Positions 28,482 to 38,700 of a DNA stretch of 64,000 bases are shown here, piece after piece. The notes beneath the pieces are model-generated. The model was not told the DNA's origin. It saw only the letters and a program-made list of their open reading frames with translations, and made no database searches. Numbering within the stretch: the stretch's first letter is position 1; each line of letters starts with the position of its first letter. The translations under genes were made by a program, and so were the position numbers. The stretch lies in contig NZ_CP036423.1 in NCBI RefSeq assembly GCF_009910365.1, positions 1,674,001 to 1,738,000 on the forward strand, in the 5' to 3' direction. This DNA comes from Aequoribacter fuscus. GTDB taxonomy: Bacteria; Pseudomonadota; Gammaproteobacteria; Pseudomonadales; Halieaceae.

Positions 28482-29876
28482 CTATGGACTGGGCACCCGC
28501 AGGCCACGAAACATGGGCGAACCCCTTCGATTTAGACGCAAGGGTATGGACTGTCCTGGGTCAAGCTGTGCGACGGCATTGTCGAAGTCAGCAACGCTGC
28601 GAATTGGACTCGAACCCACCATCGTGATAGCGTCTCCAGGCAAGATACCTTGGGCTGCCGCGGGCGATTCGGGCACGACTTTCTCCACCACCACGGCCGC
28701 ACTAAGACCCAGCGCTTCTAGGGTCTGCTGGTCCGCATTTTTAACCACCAAGCCCAATAGATTCTCTGCACTCGACTGAGCGCTTGCGAGTACCGGCTTA
28801 CTCCGCTCGGGTAAAGCACCTACTTCGACGCTCAAAGTCCGTAGGGTACCGTCACGCATGACACTCACTTCGACCTGACTACCGGGCTTAACCAGACCGA
28901 CAACGTGCGGCAACTGGGAAGACGTTTCGATCGATTCACCGTCAAAAGTCATAATCACATCACCCGACTGCAAACCGGCCTCAGCAGCGGGACTTTCGTC
29001 TACCACATCTACGACGAGAGCGCCTCTTGGACGATCCAAACCAAAGCCCTCAGCGAGATTCTTGTCTACGTTTTGGATACTCACACCCAACCACCCGCGC
29101 TTGACTTGACCACCGTCGCGGAGCTGATCGACCACATCGCGCACAACACTGACAGGAATAGCAAACGAAAGCCCGATCGACCCGCCCGAGCGGGTGTAGA
29201 TTTGCGAGTTCACGCCGACCACCTCTCCAGCCAGGTTGAACAAGGGCCCGCCGCTGTTGCCAGGGTTGATCGCCACATCCGTTTGGATAAACGGCACATA
29301 GTTGTCGTTCGTCTCTGTGGGCAACGATCGCCCCATGGCACTGACGATGCCAGCGGTGACAGAAAAGTCCAGACCAAACGGAGATCCGATGGCTAACACC
29401 CACTCCCCGACTTTTAGCTCGTCTGGCTGAGCTAAAGGCAGCGTGGGTAGATCCTCAGCCTCGATTTTCAGCAGTGCCAAATCGGACAATTCGTCAAGCC
29501 CTACAATAACAGCATCGTATTCTTGGCGATCCGAAAAGCGCACCACCACCGCATCTGCACCGTCGACCACATGGTTGTTGGTCACAATGTAGCCATCTTT
29601 GGTTAATACGAAGCCGGAACCCATCGAGCTGCGAGGGCGAGGCGAATTAGGCATTCCACGAGGATCAAAAAATCGCTTTAAGTAATCCGGCAAGGCATCG
29701 TGATCAAACGATTCCGACTCAGCGCGATTTTGGCCCGCCTTATACTCTACAAGAATCTTCACCACGGCCGGGGCGCTGTCTTCAACTATCTCCGTAAAGT
29801 CGGGCAAACTTGATGCAGCACTGAGAGCGCTCCACACAACCAATATTAACGCGGTAAGCCACCGTTGTGGTGCCAT
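28482..29876 (-). CDS. mucD: Periplasmic Do-type serine protease (MucD/DegQ)
   Basis: A 464-aa HtrA-family protease and chaperone. A signal peptide is followed by the trypsin-like domain with the triad His in VTNNHVVDG, Asp in ELSDLALLKI and Ser in NPGNSGGPL, then two PDZ domains (about residues 270-350 and 375-455). Position after rpoE-rseABC matches mucD of Pseudomonas, where it limits sigma-E activity. A terminator-like hairpin lies between rseC and this gene, so it may have a separate promoter. Confidence 0.93.
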   Translation of the reverse strand: MAPQRWLTALILVVWSALSAASSLPDFTEIVEDSAPAVVKILVEYKAGQNRAESESFDHDALPDYLKRFFDPRGMPNSPRPRSSMGSGFVLTKDGYIVTNNHVVDGADAVVVRFSDRQEYDAVIVGLDELSDLALLKIEAEDLPTLPLAQPDELKVGEWVLAIGSPFGLDFSVTAGIVSAMGRSLPTETNDNYVPFIQTDVAINPGNSGGPLFNLAGEVVGVNSQIYTRSGGSIGLSFAIPVSVVRDVVDQLRDGGQVKRGWLGVSIQNVDKNLAEGFGLDRPRGALVVDVVDESPAAEAGLQSGDVIMTFDGESIETSSQLPHVVGLVKPGSQVEVSVMRDGTLRTLSVEVGALPERSKPVLASAQSSAENLLGLVVKNADQQTLEALGLSAAVVVEKVVPESPAAAQGILPGDAITMVGSSPIRSVADFDNAVAQLDPGQSIPLRLNRRGSPMFRGLRVPSP

Positions 29877-29929
29877 ACTTTTCCTCCTTTAACGACTAAC
29901 GACAGCCGCTCAATTTGAACGACTCATTG

Positions 29930-29955
29930 AAAAACCCTCGAGCGGCAGGCGCTCG
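29930..29955 (-). terminator. Probable intrinsic terminator after rseC
   Basis: On the minus strand CGAGCG, a 5-base loop and CGCTCG (29955-29939) begin 5 bases after the rseC stop. Four bases later comes TTTTT (29934-29930). The stem is short and the T-run displaced, so readthrough into mucD is likely. Confidence 0.45.
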
Positions 29956-29959
29956 ATCA

Positions 29960-30406
29960 CTACTTTCTATGGGAGCTTTCGGAGATTTCAAGCATACCCG
30001 CTATTACTTGCCGCACCGACGTCCGTGTCAGCGACCACACTGCGCCACAGCCTAAACCGACCAGCAAGGCCACGACTTGGGCCCCGACCTGCGCGGGCGC
30101 CACCTGAGCGACCAAAGTGGCCAATGCCATCGCCAACAACAGCGGTTGCACGTAGGCGAGATACGCTAACTTCAAGAGGCCGTTGGCTGGGAGCACCAAA
30201 CGAATGGGCTCTCCGACCACAACGCCTTTCATTGCATCGCCCAGAGGCAGAGTGAACGTTTGCGCAGACCGTTGATTGTTGAACACTCCGTGCCCACATC
30301 CGATTTTCGCCGAGCAACTGCCACAGGTTGTCTGCCGCGACCCCAAAACATCGACACTCCGCCCATCTTCTGAAACACCAACAACGACTAAGGGTTCACT
30401 CAGCAC
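29960..30406 (-). CDS. rseC: Sigma-E factor regulatory protein RseC / SoxR-reducing family
   Basis: A 148-aa membrane protein with the N-terminal cysteine cluster CGSCSAKIGCG typical of RseC/MucC, followed by two transmembrane helices (about residues 75-125). RseC modulates sigma-E, and relatives reduce SoxR. It overlaps the end of rseB by 11 bases. Confidence 0.9.
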   Translation of the reverse strand: MLSEPLVVVGVSEDGRSVDVLGSRQTTCGSCSAKIGCGHGVFNNQRSAQTFTLPLGDAMKGVVVGEPIRLVLPANGLLKLAYLAYVQPLLLAMALATLVAQVAPAQVGAQVVALLVGLGCGAVWSLTRTSVRQVIAGMLEISESSHRK

Positions 30407-31298
30407 GACCGGACCACTCTAGACCTTCGACCAACATCCTGGCGGTATTGATCGGAATTTCACCGATCACAGAGACCAAAGCCGCGCCCTGTGAGGTTTG
30501 CAAACCGCGGGTATAGGCCAAGGTCGCGCCTCGATTCACCATCCCTTCACCCAAGCGAATCTCGCCTTTGGGCTGTTCAACAAAAATGCTAAATGTTGAC
30601 AAACCATCCGTGTAAGTTCGCGCCTGCACGACGGCGGCATGACTCATCGATACCTCCTCAAAGCCTGCAGGCAACCACCCCAGTGACCAAGAGGAGCCGC
30701 CCTCATTCGACTGGGGTTGCGCGGTATCCGGTAATGCTGCCACGCCTTGAACCTCGGCGCTTTCCGCCTCTGGTTTGCTCGCCAACGACAAGGCTCTCAA
30801 CTCGACATTCTCTAACGCATTAGAGCCGCTGAAGGTGGTAGAGCGAAGCACTATGTCGTTTTTTTCATCGACGACCAACTGAAAACCGTGCCGATACACG
30901 TCTTTCGGTAAGGCGGTAATGATCGTGGCCGTATCATCGCCTAACATTTGTCGCTCGACTCGAAACTTGTACCACTGCGCGACACCGCAGCTGTGTTCGC
31001 GCTCGAGCAGCAACCGATGACTCAGGTTGTCGCAGTCGCTGCTGTGATCGGGAATTTGTACCGAATAAGCGCCATCGGGATCTGGCATTCCACGAGTAAT
31101 CACAATCTGCTGCGACCCGACGGCAGTTTGTACAACCGCTCGTGCAGCAAAGCTCGGGCCATGTCCTGATTGCATGGTTTTACCCAAAACTCGCAGCGCT
31201 TCCTCATCTTCGGCGTTGCAACTTGTCTCTGCCCATCCAAGGCTTGGACACGCTGCAATGACGAGAACCGCAAGAGCGCGGACAGTTTCTATCCGCAT
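30396..31298 (-). CDS. rseB: Sigma-E regulatory protein RseB (MucB)
   Basis: A 300-aa periplasmic protein of the MucB/RseB family with a signal peptide (ending near GWAETS). It binds the periplasmic part of RseA and shields it from the DegS/AlgW protease; lipid or LPS signals release it. The LolA-like N-terminal fold is suggested by repeated strand segments such as YKFRVERQMLGDD. Three bases separate it from rseA. Confidence 0.9.
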   Translation of the reverse strand: MRIETVRALAVLVIAACPSLGWAETSCNAEDEEALRVLGKTMQSGHGPSFAARAVVQTAVGSQQIVITRGMPDPDGAYSVQIPDHSSDCDNLSHRLLLEREHSCGVAQWYKFRVERQMLGDDTATIITALPKDVYRHGFQLVVDEKNDIVLRSTTFSGSNALENVELRALSLASKPEAESAEVQGVAALPDTAQPQSNEGGSSWSLGWLPAGFEEVSMSHAAVVQARTYTDGLSTFSIFVEQPKGEIRLGEGMVNRGATLAYTRGLQTSQGAALVSVIGEIPINTARMLVEGLEWSGRAE

Positions 31299-31301
31299 AG
31301 C

Positions 31302-31943
31302 TTAGCGCTTACCCGCCTGCGCTTCCGCTCGGGCCAGCGTTCCTGTCATGACCGTGACCGGCGTATGCAAGGCACCCGCTGTTGCGTGTTGACTCGAGTA
31401 CAGCTCTAGCCGCTGTCGGGCCAACTCTTGATACAAACCCTCAATCGGGATGGGCGCTGGCGAACGCATTACCTGCGTTTGTCCATAGCTCGCTGGAATC
31501 GCCTGTAAGCCTGCCGAGTCGAGCGGCATTACGGGCATTGATCGCACAGTAGGCACCGCAGACGCCGCAATCGTCGTCGCTTGAGGCTTGGTATCTTGCT
31601 GCACCTGCAAACCGACCAGAACACCCAAACAGGCGACTGAAGCTGCTACCGCAAAAGGTCGTAGTATCTTGAACCAGTGCTGGCGACGTTTGGGCCGCAC
31701 GCCCGACTGTATCAATTCGTCTCGAACGCGATCAGCGACGCTGAGACTCAAGACGGTAGCCGACGTACCCAGCAAAACTTCGCGGTTGACATGATAACGC
31801 CCCCAAGTCTCGCGCAAGCTGGGCTGCTCATCGATGCGCTTTAGCAAGCGATTGACGGAAAACTCATCGAGGTCTCCATCCATGAGCCGTGACAGCAGCT
31901 CGTCGTAGTCTTCACCAGTTCTCATATCCTGCTTAATACTCAC
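31302..31943 (-). CDS. rseA: Anti-sigma-E factor RseA (MucA)
   Basis: A 213-aa single-pass inner membrane anti-sigma factor. The cytoplasmic part begins SIKQDMRTGEDYDELLSRLMDGDLDEF, split here as SIKQDMRTG then LLSRLMDGDLDEF, the family pattern for sigma binding; one transmembrane helix lies near residues 98-118 (LRPFAVAASVACLGVLVGL). I prefer GTG 31943, with AGAGAGG upstream and 11 bases after the rpoE stop. Earlier starts lie within rpoE; ATG 31925 is also possible. Confidence 0.88.
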   Translation of the reverse strand: MSIKQDMRTGEDYDELLSRLMDGDLDEFSVNRLLKRIDEQPSLRETWGRYHVNREVLLGTSATVLSLSVADRVRDELIQSGVRPKRRQHWFKILRPFAVAASVACLGVLVGLQVQQDTKPQATTIAASAVPTVRSMPVMPLDSAGLQAIPASYGQTQVMRSPAPIPIEGLYQELARQRLELYSSQHATAGALHTPVTVMTGTLARAEAQAGKR

Positions 31944-31953
31944 TGACACCTCT

Positions 31954-32565
31954 CTATTGGGCATAATGTGGTTCGCCATTCATCACCGCAGCCACTTGCC
32001 TATCCACGGTCTCTCTGCCACGAAAAATTCGCGACCTCACCGTTCCTATAGGGCACTCCATAATCGCGGCTATGTCCTCGTAACTTAGGCCATCAAACTC
32101 ACGCAGGCACAGCGCAGTTCTCAGCTCATCTGGCAAGTCAGCCACCGCTTGGGTGATCACCTGCTCCAATTCTTGCGATGCAATTGCCGCCTCGGGGCTC
32201 TCATGGTCTCGCAGTTGCTCTCCGTCATCCTGCAAGACCGCATCGTCAATATCGATATCGACTAGGGGCGTGCGTCGCGCTCGAGCCACCAGATAATTCT
32301 TGGCAGTGTTCGTCGCTATTCGAAACAACCAGGTGTAAAACGCGCTGTCGCCGCGAAACTGCTCGAGCGCCTTATACGCCTTGATAAAGCTTTCTTGCGC
32401 CACATCTTGTGCCTCGTCGCTATCCTTTACGAACCGCCTGATCACGCTCAGCACTCGGTGCTGATATTTGATGACCAGTAGGTCGAAGGCACGCAAATCG
32501 CCCTTCTGCGCCCGTTCAACAAGCAATCGATCTGATTCCTCGTCTGTTACTGAGCCACCGCTCAC
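31954..32565 (-). CDS. rpoE: RNA polymerase sigma-E factor (AlgU)
   Basis: A 203-aa ECF sigma factor controlling the envelope stress response. Region 2 includes DEAQDVAQESFIKAYKAL and FYTWLFRIATNTAKN; region 4 has GLSYEDIAAIMECPIGTVRSR. The start is GTG 32565 with a strong GAGGAG five bases upstream. It heads the rpoE-rseA-rseB-rseC operon and probably transcribes itself from the promoter listed next. Confidence 0.96.
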   Translation of the reverse strand: MSGGSVTDEESDRLLVERAQKGDLRAFDLLVIKYQHRVLSVIRRFVKDSDEAQDVAQESFIKAYKALEQFRGDSAFYTWLFRIATNTAKNYLVARARRTPLVDIDIDDAVLQDDGEQLRDHESPEAAIASQELEQVITQAVADLPDELRTALCLREFDGLSYEDIAAIMECPIGTVRSRIFRGRETVDRQVAAVMNGEPHYAQ

Positions 32566-32638
32566 GCAATCTCCTCAATTCGTTTCGCTCTTATTGGACT
32601 GAATTGCGTGCCAATCGCTTTTTCCGTCTCACTGCTTC

Positions 32639-32666
32639 TAAGAGCACTAATTTCTGCTAAAGTTCC
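32639..32666 (-). promoter_or_regulatory. Sigma-E-type promoter of the rpoE operon
   Basis: GGAACTT (32666-32660), exactly 16 bases, then TCTTA (32643-32639) on the minus strand, close to the sigma-E consensus GGAACTT-N16-TCTGA. The predicted start is about 65 bases before the rpoE GTG. Autoregulation by sigma-E is the rule in relatives. Confidence 0.65.
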
Positions 32667-32733
32667 GCGTATTGTGCCACGGAGTTAATTTTTCTCATAA
32701 ACCTGCTTCTGGCCCGTCATATTAACTGACTTT

Positions 32734-34338
32734 ATGCGAGATGTTATTAACGAGATGGCTACAACACACTCTGAGTACGACGTTGTTATTGTGGGCACAG
32801 GTGCCGCTGGTATGGCGCTCGCGCTGCATTTGCCGACCCACCTTCGCATCGCTTTGCTGACAAAATCCACCCTCAATCAGGGGAGCACGTATTGGGCGCA
32901 GGGTGGTATGGCGGCTGTTGTTGACGCTAATGACACTGTGGAGTCGCACGTACAAGATACGTTAATCGCCGGCGCCGGACTTTGCAATCGCGATGCCGTC
33001 GAGTTTACCGTGTCGCGTAGCAGTCGTGTGGTCGATTGGCTCGTCGAGCTGGGCGTAACCTTTGATCGCCTAGAAGAACACGAGCAACAAGGCACGGGCT
33101 TTCATTTGACGCGCGAAGGTGGGCACAGTCACCGTCGGATCCTGCATGCCGCCGATGCCACAGGCAAAGCGATATCGAAGACGCTAAGCAAACACGTTGT
33201 GGCAGCGAGCCATATCGATGTACTCACCGAACGTGTTGCGGTAGATGTAATCGTACACGATGGCCGCTGTCGGGGCCTGTATGCTTTGAATACGCGAACC
33301 GGCTCGGTGGACACATTCCAAACCAACGTGGTGGCACTCGCTACGGGCGGCGCGAGTAAAGCCTACCTGTACACCAGCAACCCCGATGGCAACAGTGGCG
33401 ATGGCATCGCCATTGCTTGGCGTGCGGGTTGCCGAGTTGCCAATATGGAGTTCAATCAGTTCCACCCAACCTGCCTGTATCACCCCAAAGCCAAATCATA
33501 TCTCATCACCGAAGCCATCCGAGGCGAAGGGGGGCATTTGTTACTGCCAGACCGGCAGCGATTCATGCATAAATTCGACGAGCGCGAAGAGCTGGCCCCC
33601 AGAGACATCGTGGCACGCGCGATCGATCATGAGATGAAGCGATTAGGGGCGGACCACCTACTGCTCGATATCTCGCACAAGCCGGCAGCCGAAGTCTTGA
33701 CACATTTCCCCAATACCGCGAAGAAGTGCTTAGAGTACGGCATCGATATCACCAAAGAACCCATACCTATCGTACCAGCAGCCCACTACACCTGTGGCGG
33801 TGTGGTTGTCGACCAACACGGCTGTACCGATATCGTTGGCCTGTACGCCATTGGCGAAACGTCGCACACCGGTCTTCACGGCGCTAACCGAATGGCCAGT
33901 AATTCGTTGCTCGAGTGTCTGGTCTATGGAGAATCTGCCGCGAACCACATCAAAGACACTGCCCTGACCTCCGGCGCGAAAGTCTCAGTTGCGGACTGGG
34001 ATGAAAGCCAAGTTACCGATTCCGATGAAGACGTCGTGATATCACACAACTGGGATGAACTCAGGCGCTTTATGTGGGACTACGTGGGCATTGTGCGCAC
34101 CGACAAACGACTGGAACGCGCTCAGCACCGCTGCGACTTGCTCCGCTCCGAAATCAACGAGTATTACGCCAACTACCGAGTGAGTAACGACCTGCTCGAA
34201 TTGCGGAATCTCAGCGTTGTCGCGGATTTAATGATCCGCTGTGCGCGGCAACGCAAAGAGAGCCGCGGGTTGCACTTTACCCTGGACTACCCTGACCCTG
34301 AGGATCAGGCAACAGACACTGTACTCGTGCCCAGCTAG
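32734..34338 (+). CDS. nadB: L-aspartate oxidase
   Basis: A 534-aa FAD enzyme that makes iminoaspartate, the first step of NAD synthesis. It has the dinucleotide motif [14 protein letters not shown], the fumarate-reductase family segments [11 protein letters not shown] and [10 protein letters not shown], and [12 protein letters not shown] with [24 protein letters not shown] 32734 and ATG 32755 (MATTHSEYD) are both plausible; neither has a good Shine-Dalgarno. Divergent from rpoE, as in Pseudomonas. Confidence 0.94.
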   Translation: MRDVINEMATTHSEYDVVIVGTGAAGMALALHLPTHLRIALLTKSTLNQGSTYWAQGGMAAVVDANDTVESHVQDTLIAGAGLCNRDAVEFTVSRSSRVVDWLVELGVTFDRLEEHEQQGTGFHLTREGGHSHRRILHAADATGKAISKTLSKHVVAASHIDVLTERVAVDVIVHDGRCRGLYALNTRTGSVDTFQTNVVALATGGASKAYLYTSNPDGNSGDGIAIAWRAGCRVANMEFNQFHPTCLYHPKAKSYLITEAIRGEGGHLLLPDRQRFMHKFDEREELAPRDIVARAIDHEMKRLGADHLLLDISHKPAAEVLTHFPNTAKKCLEYGIDITKEPIPIVPAAHYTCGGVVVDQHGCTDIVGLYAIGETSHTGLHGANRMASNSLLECLVYGESAANHIKDTALTSGAKVSVADWDESQVTDSDEDVVISHNWDELRRFMWDYVGIVRTDKRLERAQHRCDLLRSEINEYYANYRVSNDLLELRNLSVVADLMIRCARQRKESRGLHFTLDYPDPEDQATDTVLVPS

Positions 34339-34489
34339 CGCTCGCTTTTTGCCTGTCGAGCAAGAGACCGGAACTCTGCATCCGACAGCTGCCAAGCGCA
34401 TATCCAGGCGCTGCGCCCCGCTCGGTCAAAACACCAGAGCAAACCGGGTAGGACTGCGTAGACCCTCGCTGGACGAATCGGCATAAAAG

Positions 34490-34750
34490 CTAGGCTTGCG
34501 GTGCGCCAGTGAGTTTTCGAATCGTCACGACCAAAGCGGCAAACTTAGGGTCCTCCGGCTGAACGCGCTGCATGAGATAGGCATACAGATCTTGATCCTG
34601 GCACGTCATAAACTGCTCGAAGGTCTCTCGGTCCTCAGCGCTCAAATTCGCGTAATGTTGATCGACAAAAGGCTCCAACAACAAGTCAAGTTCTAACATG
34701 CCGCGCCGTGCCGCCCAGCGCATTCGGTTAACTTCACCGGCTTCAACCAT
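34490..34750 (-). CDS. sdhE: FAD assembly factor SdhE
   Basis: An 86-aa protein that promotes covalent FAD attachment to succinate dehydrogenase. The family signature RMRWAARRGMLELDLLLEPF contains the RGxxE motif, and the C-terminus has DQDLYAYLM. ATG 34750 gives the usual length (88 aa in E. coli); a 110-aa reading from 34822 would begin upstream of the apparent -10 element. The 151 bases between nadB and this gene hold no feature I can name. Confidence 0.9.
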   Translation of the reverse strand: MVEAGEVNRMRWAARRGMLELDLLLEPFVDQHYANLSAEDRETFEQFMTCQDQDLYAYLMQRVQPEDPKFAALVVTIRKLTGAPQA

Positions 34751-34780
34751 GATCTCATCCAAACAGTCGTAAAAAAACGT

Positions 34781-34788
34781 AGTATACT
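34781..34788. promoter_or_regulatory. Palindromic shared -10 element between sdhE and ygfZ
   Basis: AGTATACT reads TATACT on both strands (minus 34786-34781, plus 34783-34788). Predicted transcripts would have leaders of about 24 bases for sdhE and 66 for ygfZ. No convincing -35 is seen on either side. Confidence 0.4.
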
Positions 34789-34860
34789 GCATCGCGTCTT
34801 TGAATGCTTTCGGGACGCTCACCTATACTTGTTTTTGACGCGCTGTGACGAAATCTGCTT

Positions 34861-35679
34861 ATGTTTAAGGTAACCCCCAATACCTATTTCTCGGCTCTCG
34901 AACTTATTGGCCCAGACGCTGCCAAAACCCTTCAAGGCCAGCTGACCAACGATGTGGAAAGCCTTCGCAACCGCAAGGGCCTTGACGGGCTGCTGTGCAA
35001 TTTAAAGGGGCGTGTCGAGTTGGTTGTTAAGGTCTACAAGCATTCACCAGAACAGTTAACGCTGGTTGTGCCCACAGCGAACATTGACGCATTGAAACGT
35101 CGGCTCGCGCCATACGTGGCGTTCTCTAAAAGCCGATTAAACGAGCTTAACCTAGAAACGTACAGCCTTGTCATTGCGCCACCCGATAGCGACCCGATAG
35201 AGGTGCCAGCAGGTCTTTGGTTTGGCGACCTCGGGCTGATCAGCCCACAAGCAATCAATCAGCTAACGCGCCCATACACCGCAAGCTCAATCGATGAATT
35301 TCATCATTGGCGAATCCACTCTGGCATGATTCAACTAACCCCTGAGCAGAGCGGCCTTTACACCCCACAAGCACTGAGTTTGGACCGTTTAGGGTATGTG
35401 AGCTTCAAAAAAGGCTGTTACATGGGACAGGAAATCATCGCGCGCTTACACTATAAGGGGCAATCCAAGCATCAACTCGCCCTCTTGCAGTGCTCACCCG
35501 GTCTTACAACCGAGTCTAAAATAACAAGCCAAACAGGCGACTTAGTGGGTACTGTTGTCGATGCCGGTGCAAATAGATCGGGTTATTACCTTGCCAGTGT
35601 TCGGCCACCCACAGACAGCACAGCCGAATACTTCGTCAGCGACCACGCAGCTGATTTACTCAAACTATTTAGTCCGTAG
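34861..35679 (+). CDS. ygfZ: tRNA-modifying / folate-binding protein YgfZ
   Basis: A 272-aa GcvT-like folate-binding protein that supports iron-sulfur cluster enzymes such as MiaB. It contains the diagnostic KGCYMGQE (around residues 184-191) with its redox-important cysteine. Divergent from sdhE; the order nadB-sdhE-ygfZ is common in gammaproteobacteria. Confidence 0.93.
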   Translation: MFKVTPNTYFSALELIGPDAAKTLQGQLTNDVESLRNRKGLDGLLCNLKGRVELVVKVYKHSPEQLTLVVPTANIDALKRRLAPYVAFSKSRLNELNLETYSLVIAPPDSDPIEVPAGLWFGDLGLISPQAINQLTRPYTASSIDEFHHWRIHSGMIQLTPEQSGLYTPQALSLDRLGYVSFKKGCYMGQEIIARLHYKGQSKHQLALLQCSPGLTTESKITSQTGDLVGTVVDAGANRSGYYLASVRPPTDSTAEYFVSDHAADLLKLFSP

Positions 35680-35756
35680 GCACTGTGGGGCACTGGCTTT
35701 GCCCGTGTGCTTTGCGGTACTCTGCTTGGTTAACTGCCAACGGTTTTGATTAACAC

Positions 35757-38700
35757 ATGAGCAACACCGCGCCCGACAATCTCGAAATCCCCTGCTTGAT
35801 TCTGTCCGACCACAGGCAACAGCGCGGCGCACTCAAATTTGGTAAAAACATCAATGAGTTACTGTTGGCTGTTCCGGCGCTGCCTGAACCCGGAGACATA
35901 CCAACTCCCCCAGCCCAAGTAGGCGAGACGGGGCAATTATTTATCCCTAGCGCTGCAGACACGCTTTGCCTTAACGTTGAAATCCTGGCCACTGCGATAG
36001 ACCACGTGAGTCTGGTTGTGCTCGAGTTAAATACGACGGACGAGCTCAAGTTACGCGAACGTGTGCGCGGCGCGCCGGACAGTCATTCGGACACTAGCCG
36101 CGCTCGCGTGCTCACACCTGAAGAAAAACGAGCGTTACTTGAGAAGACCAATCACTACGTTCTGGCTCAGCTCCAAGAATTGTTCGACAACCTATTTACG
36201 GCGTTGGTTGCCGATCTTCAAACCGCCTCATTAAACCCAAAGCTGCTGCAGGCTCAGCAAGAGATAATGTTCGAGGGAATGCGGCAGGTAGAAATCGTTA
36301 AGCCCAGAATGCTCGAGATCCTAATGCGCGATCTACAGCGGCGACTTCAGGGCAACCCAGACCTCAAAGCGAACACACACAAAAAACGCATAGATCAGAT
36401 TACTCAGGAAGAGCTCGATCTGGTGGATCTGAAAGAATTCGAGGAAAGCCTCGCTGTCAAACGTTTATTACGTCTGGGTGAAGATCACCACCGCGGTGTA
36501 TTCGAACTCATGATGATTCGTTACGCGTCGCTAAAAGGGGTTAAGCCCAAGCCCAATCTGCTACCGCTATCGCTTAACTTACTAATACCGAGCTTGAAAC
36601 GCGCTCTCAATCAGCGAGAAATCCCGAACGAACTTAGCCATCGCATCTTTGACTTCTGCGGTCATTTGCTGCTGCGCAAGGCAAAAACCGTGTACGCGAA
36701 CATCAACCTTGTTCTCAAACAAGCAGGGCTTGAACCAGACGTCGAAAGGCGGCTTGAAGCGGGGGCACCGCTGTTACCGTCGCAACCCAACCCATCGAGG
36801 CCGCGGCCGGTTAAACCGAAAATAGAAAGACAGCCGAGTGGCGCTCAAGAGCACGATTTAGAGTTAAGCGCGGTCGCAGCAACTCTGCCTGACAACAATT
36901 TGGTGACGCTGCAGGTCGACAAAGATAAAGCCGCTTTTATCGAACGTTTAATGGCATCCATGGGGGATACCGAAGACCCTAATGAATTCTCAGACAACTT
37001 AGTCGCCGACATGTTCGCTCAAGTCAGGAGCGACGCAAACCTCAACCCCACTCTGGGGGCGGCTATTGAGTCCTTGCAAACACCGATGCAGCAAATTGCG
37101 CGCGAGGACCCCAACTTCTTAATCAATAATCAGCACCCAATGCGCTTGGCGTTTGATCAATTAACGCAGCTCGCTCGTGCGGATTTATACCCCAACCCTA
37201 AACTGCAAACGCGGGTTGTCGATTTGATTGCGCAAGTTGGACAAAATCAGGCTCTAGACTCCGAATCGGCGGCTGAACTCGCTGAGCAAACCGCGGCCAT
37301 TCGGCAGCAACAAGAGCGGCAATTCCATCGCAACATCGAGCGTCTGAGGCAAGTTGAGCAGGGGCAAGTGCGCTACCGAGACGCTCGCTTGGCCACCTTA
37401 CGTGAACTGCAAGATGCTTTACCAAGCACCCAAACATCCGCGAGCTTGTGCGCTTTAGTTACCAAGGGCTGGCTGGAGCTATTGACCCTTAATCGACTGC
37501 GCAGCAAAGATCCTGCGTCAGAGGCCTCGCGACTCAGGGCAAACATTGGTCTTTTCGTCACGGTGTTACAGGCTCGCGTTACCAACGCGAACATCGAAGC
37601 GAGCCAGGTGACGGCGGCAACCAAATTGCTAGGCAGCATCGAAAGCGAGATTTCAGAGACTTTACCGACCCGAGTCAGTCACGTGACACACTGTGCCGCG
37701 TTGCGCAGCGAAGTGTGCGGGCAGCGTGAGATCGACATGGTGAATATCTTTGATACAGGACTGTTTAAAGAGCTTAGCGCGAGTAATCTGCGTGAAAGAC
37801 TTCAGTCCCTTCCTCGCTTGAATCGCCTCGTCAGGAGGGCACTTGCGATACCCGTGGACACTTGGTTAAGCGATGCTGCGCAAGAACGTCGCGTCTATTT
37901 GGCGTGGCACAATCCAGACCAAGACCAATTTGTATTTGCCAACGAACGAGGCCAAAAGACTCTAGACACCAATTTGCTGGGGTTTGCGCGTTTGCTTCAC
38001 CGTGGCCAACATCCTATTCGTAGCATTGAAGAACTACCGATACTCGACCGGCAACTCCTGCAACGACTCCACGAATTCACGCCACGGAGACTCGAATCCA
38101 CGAAGTATTTCGGTGCCACCAACGCACTATCGAGTGATTCGTTCGCCAAGCAAGTTGTGGTGTCGAGCCAGCAAGCAATGGAACAGCGTCAATCGATGCA
38201 CTTAGCTTTGTTCGCAGCGAATAACATTGATCTCGTCGCGGCCCTCTATGACAAGGTGATCGTAGAAGCCTACGACAACACACTGATCGATGCACTGACC
38301 AGCCACCTAGCGGATGAACAAATATTAGGCCACTTTGCTACCGCCAAGATTGCTGTGATTTTCTTCGGAGAGTCGGACGTCAGTCTGCGTAAGCGGCTGA
38401 AAGCCCTAACTCGCAGCCTGAATCAACTCACCGTCGCCACCGGCGACGAAATGCTGCCATTGGAAGTGCAGTGGAAAACGCTCCAAATCGATACCGCTCT
38501 GACCGGGGGCGATGAAGCAACCAGCACTCTGAACACACTTGCCGCGGCCTCCGCGGAGTCGGCGCTCGCGCTCTCGAATCTGGGACGTGACGGTCTGACC
38601 GACAATGAACACCTCAGGGCCAATTTCGACCATACTGCCATCGCATTATTTGCGTTCCACTTGCACTGGACCCATTACCACAGTGAAGTCGTCGAGAGGC

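Noticed and set aside
34751-34822. Longer N-terminus of sdhE (110 aa)
   Set aside because: The family is 80-90 aa and the extra part spans the apparent promoter.
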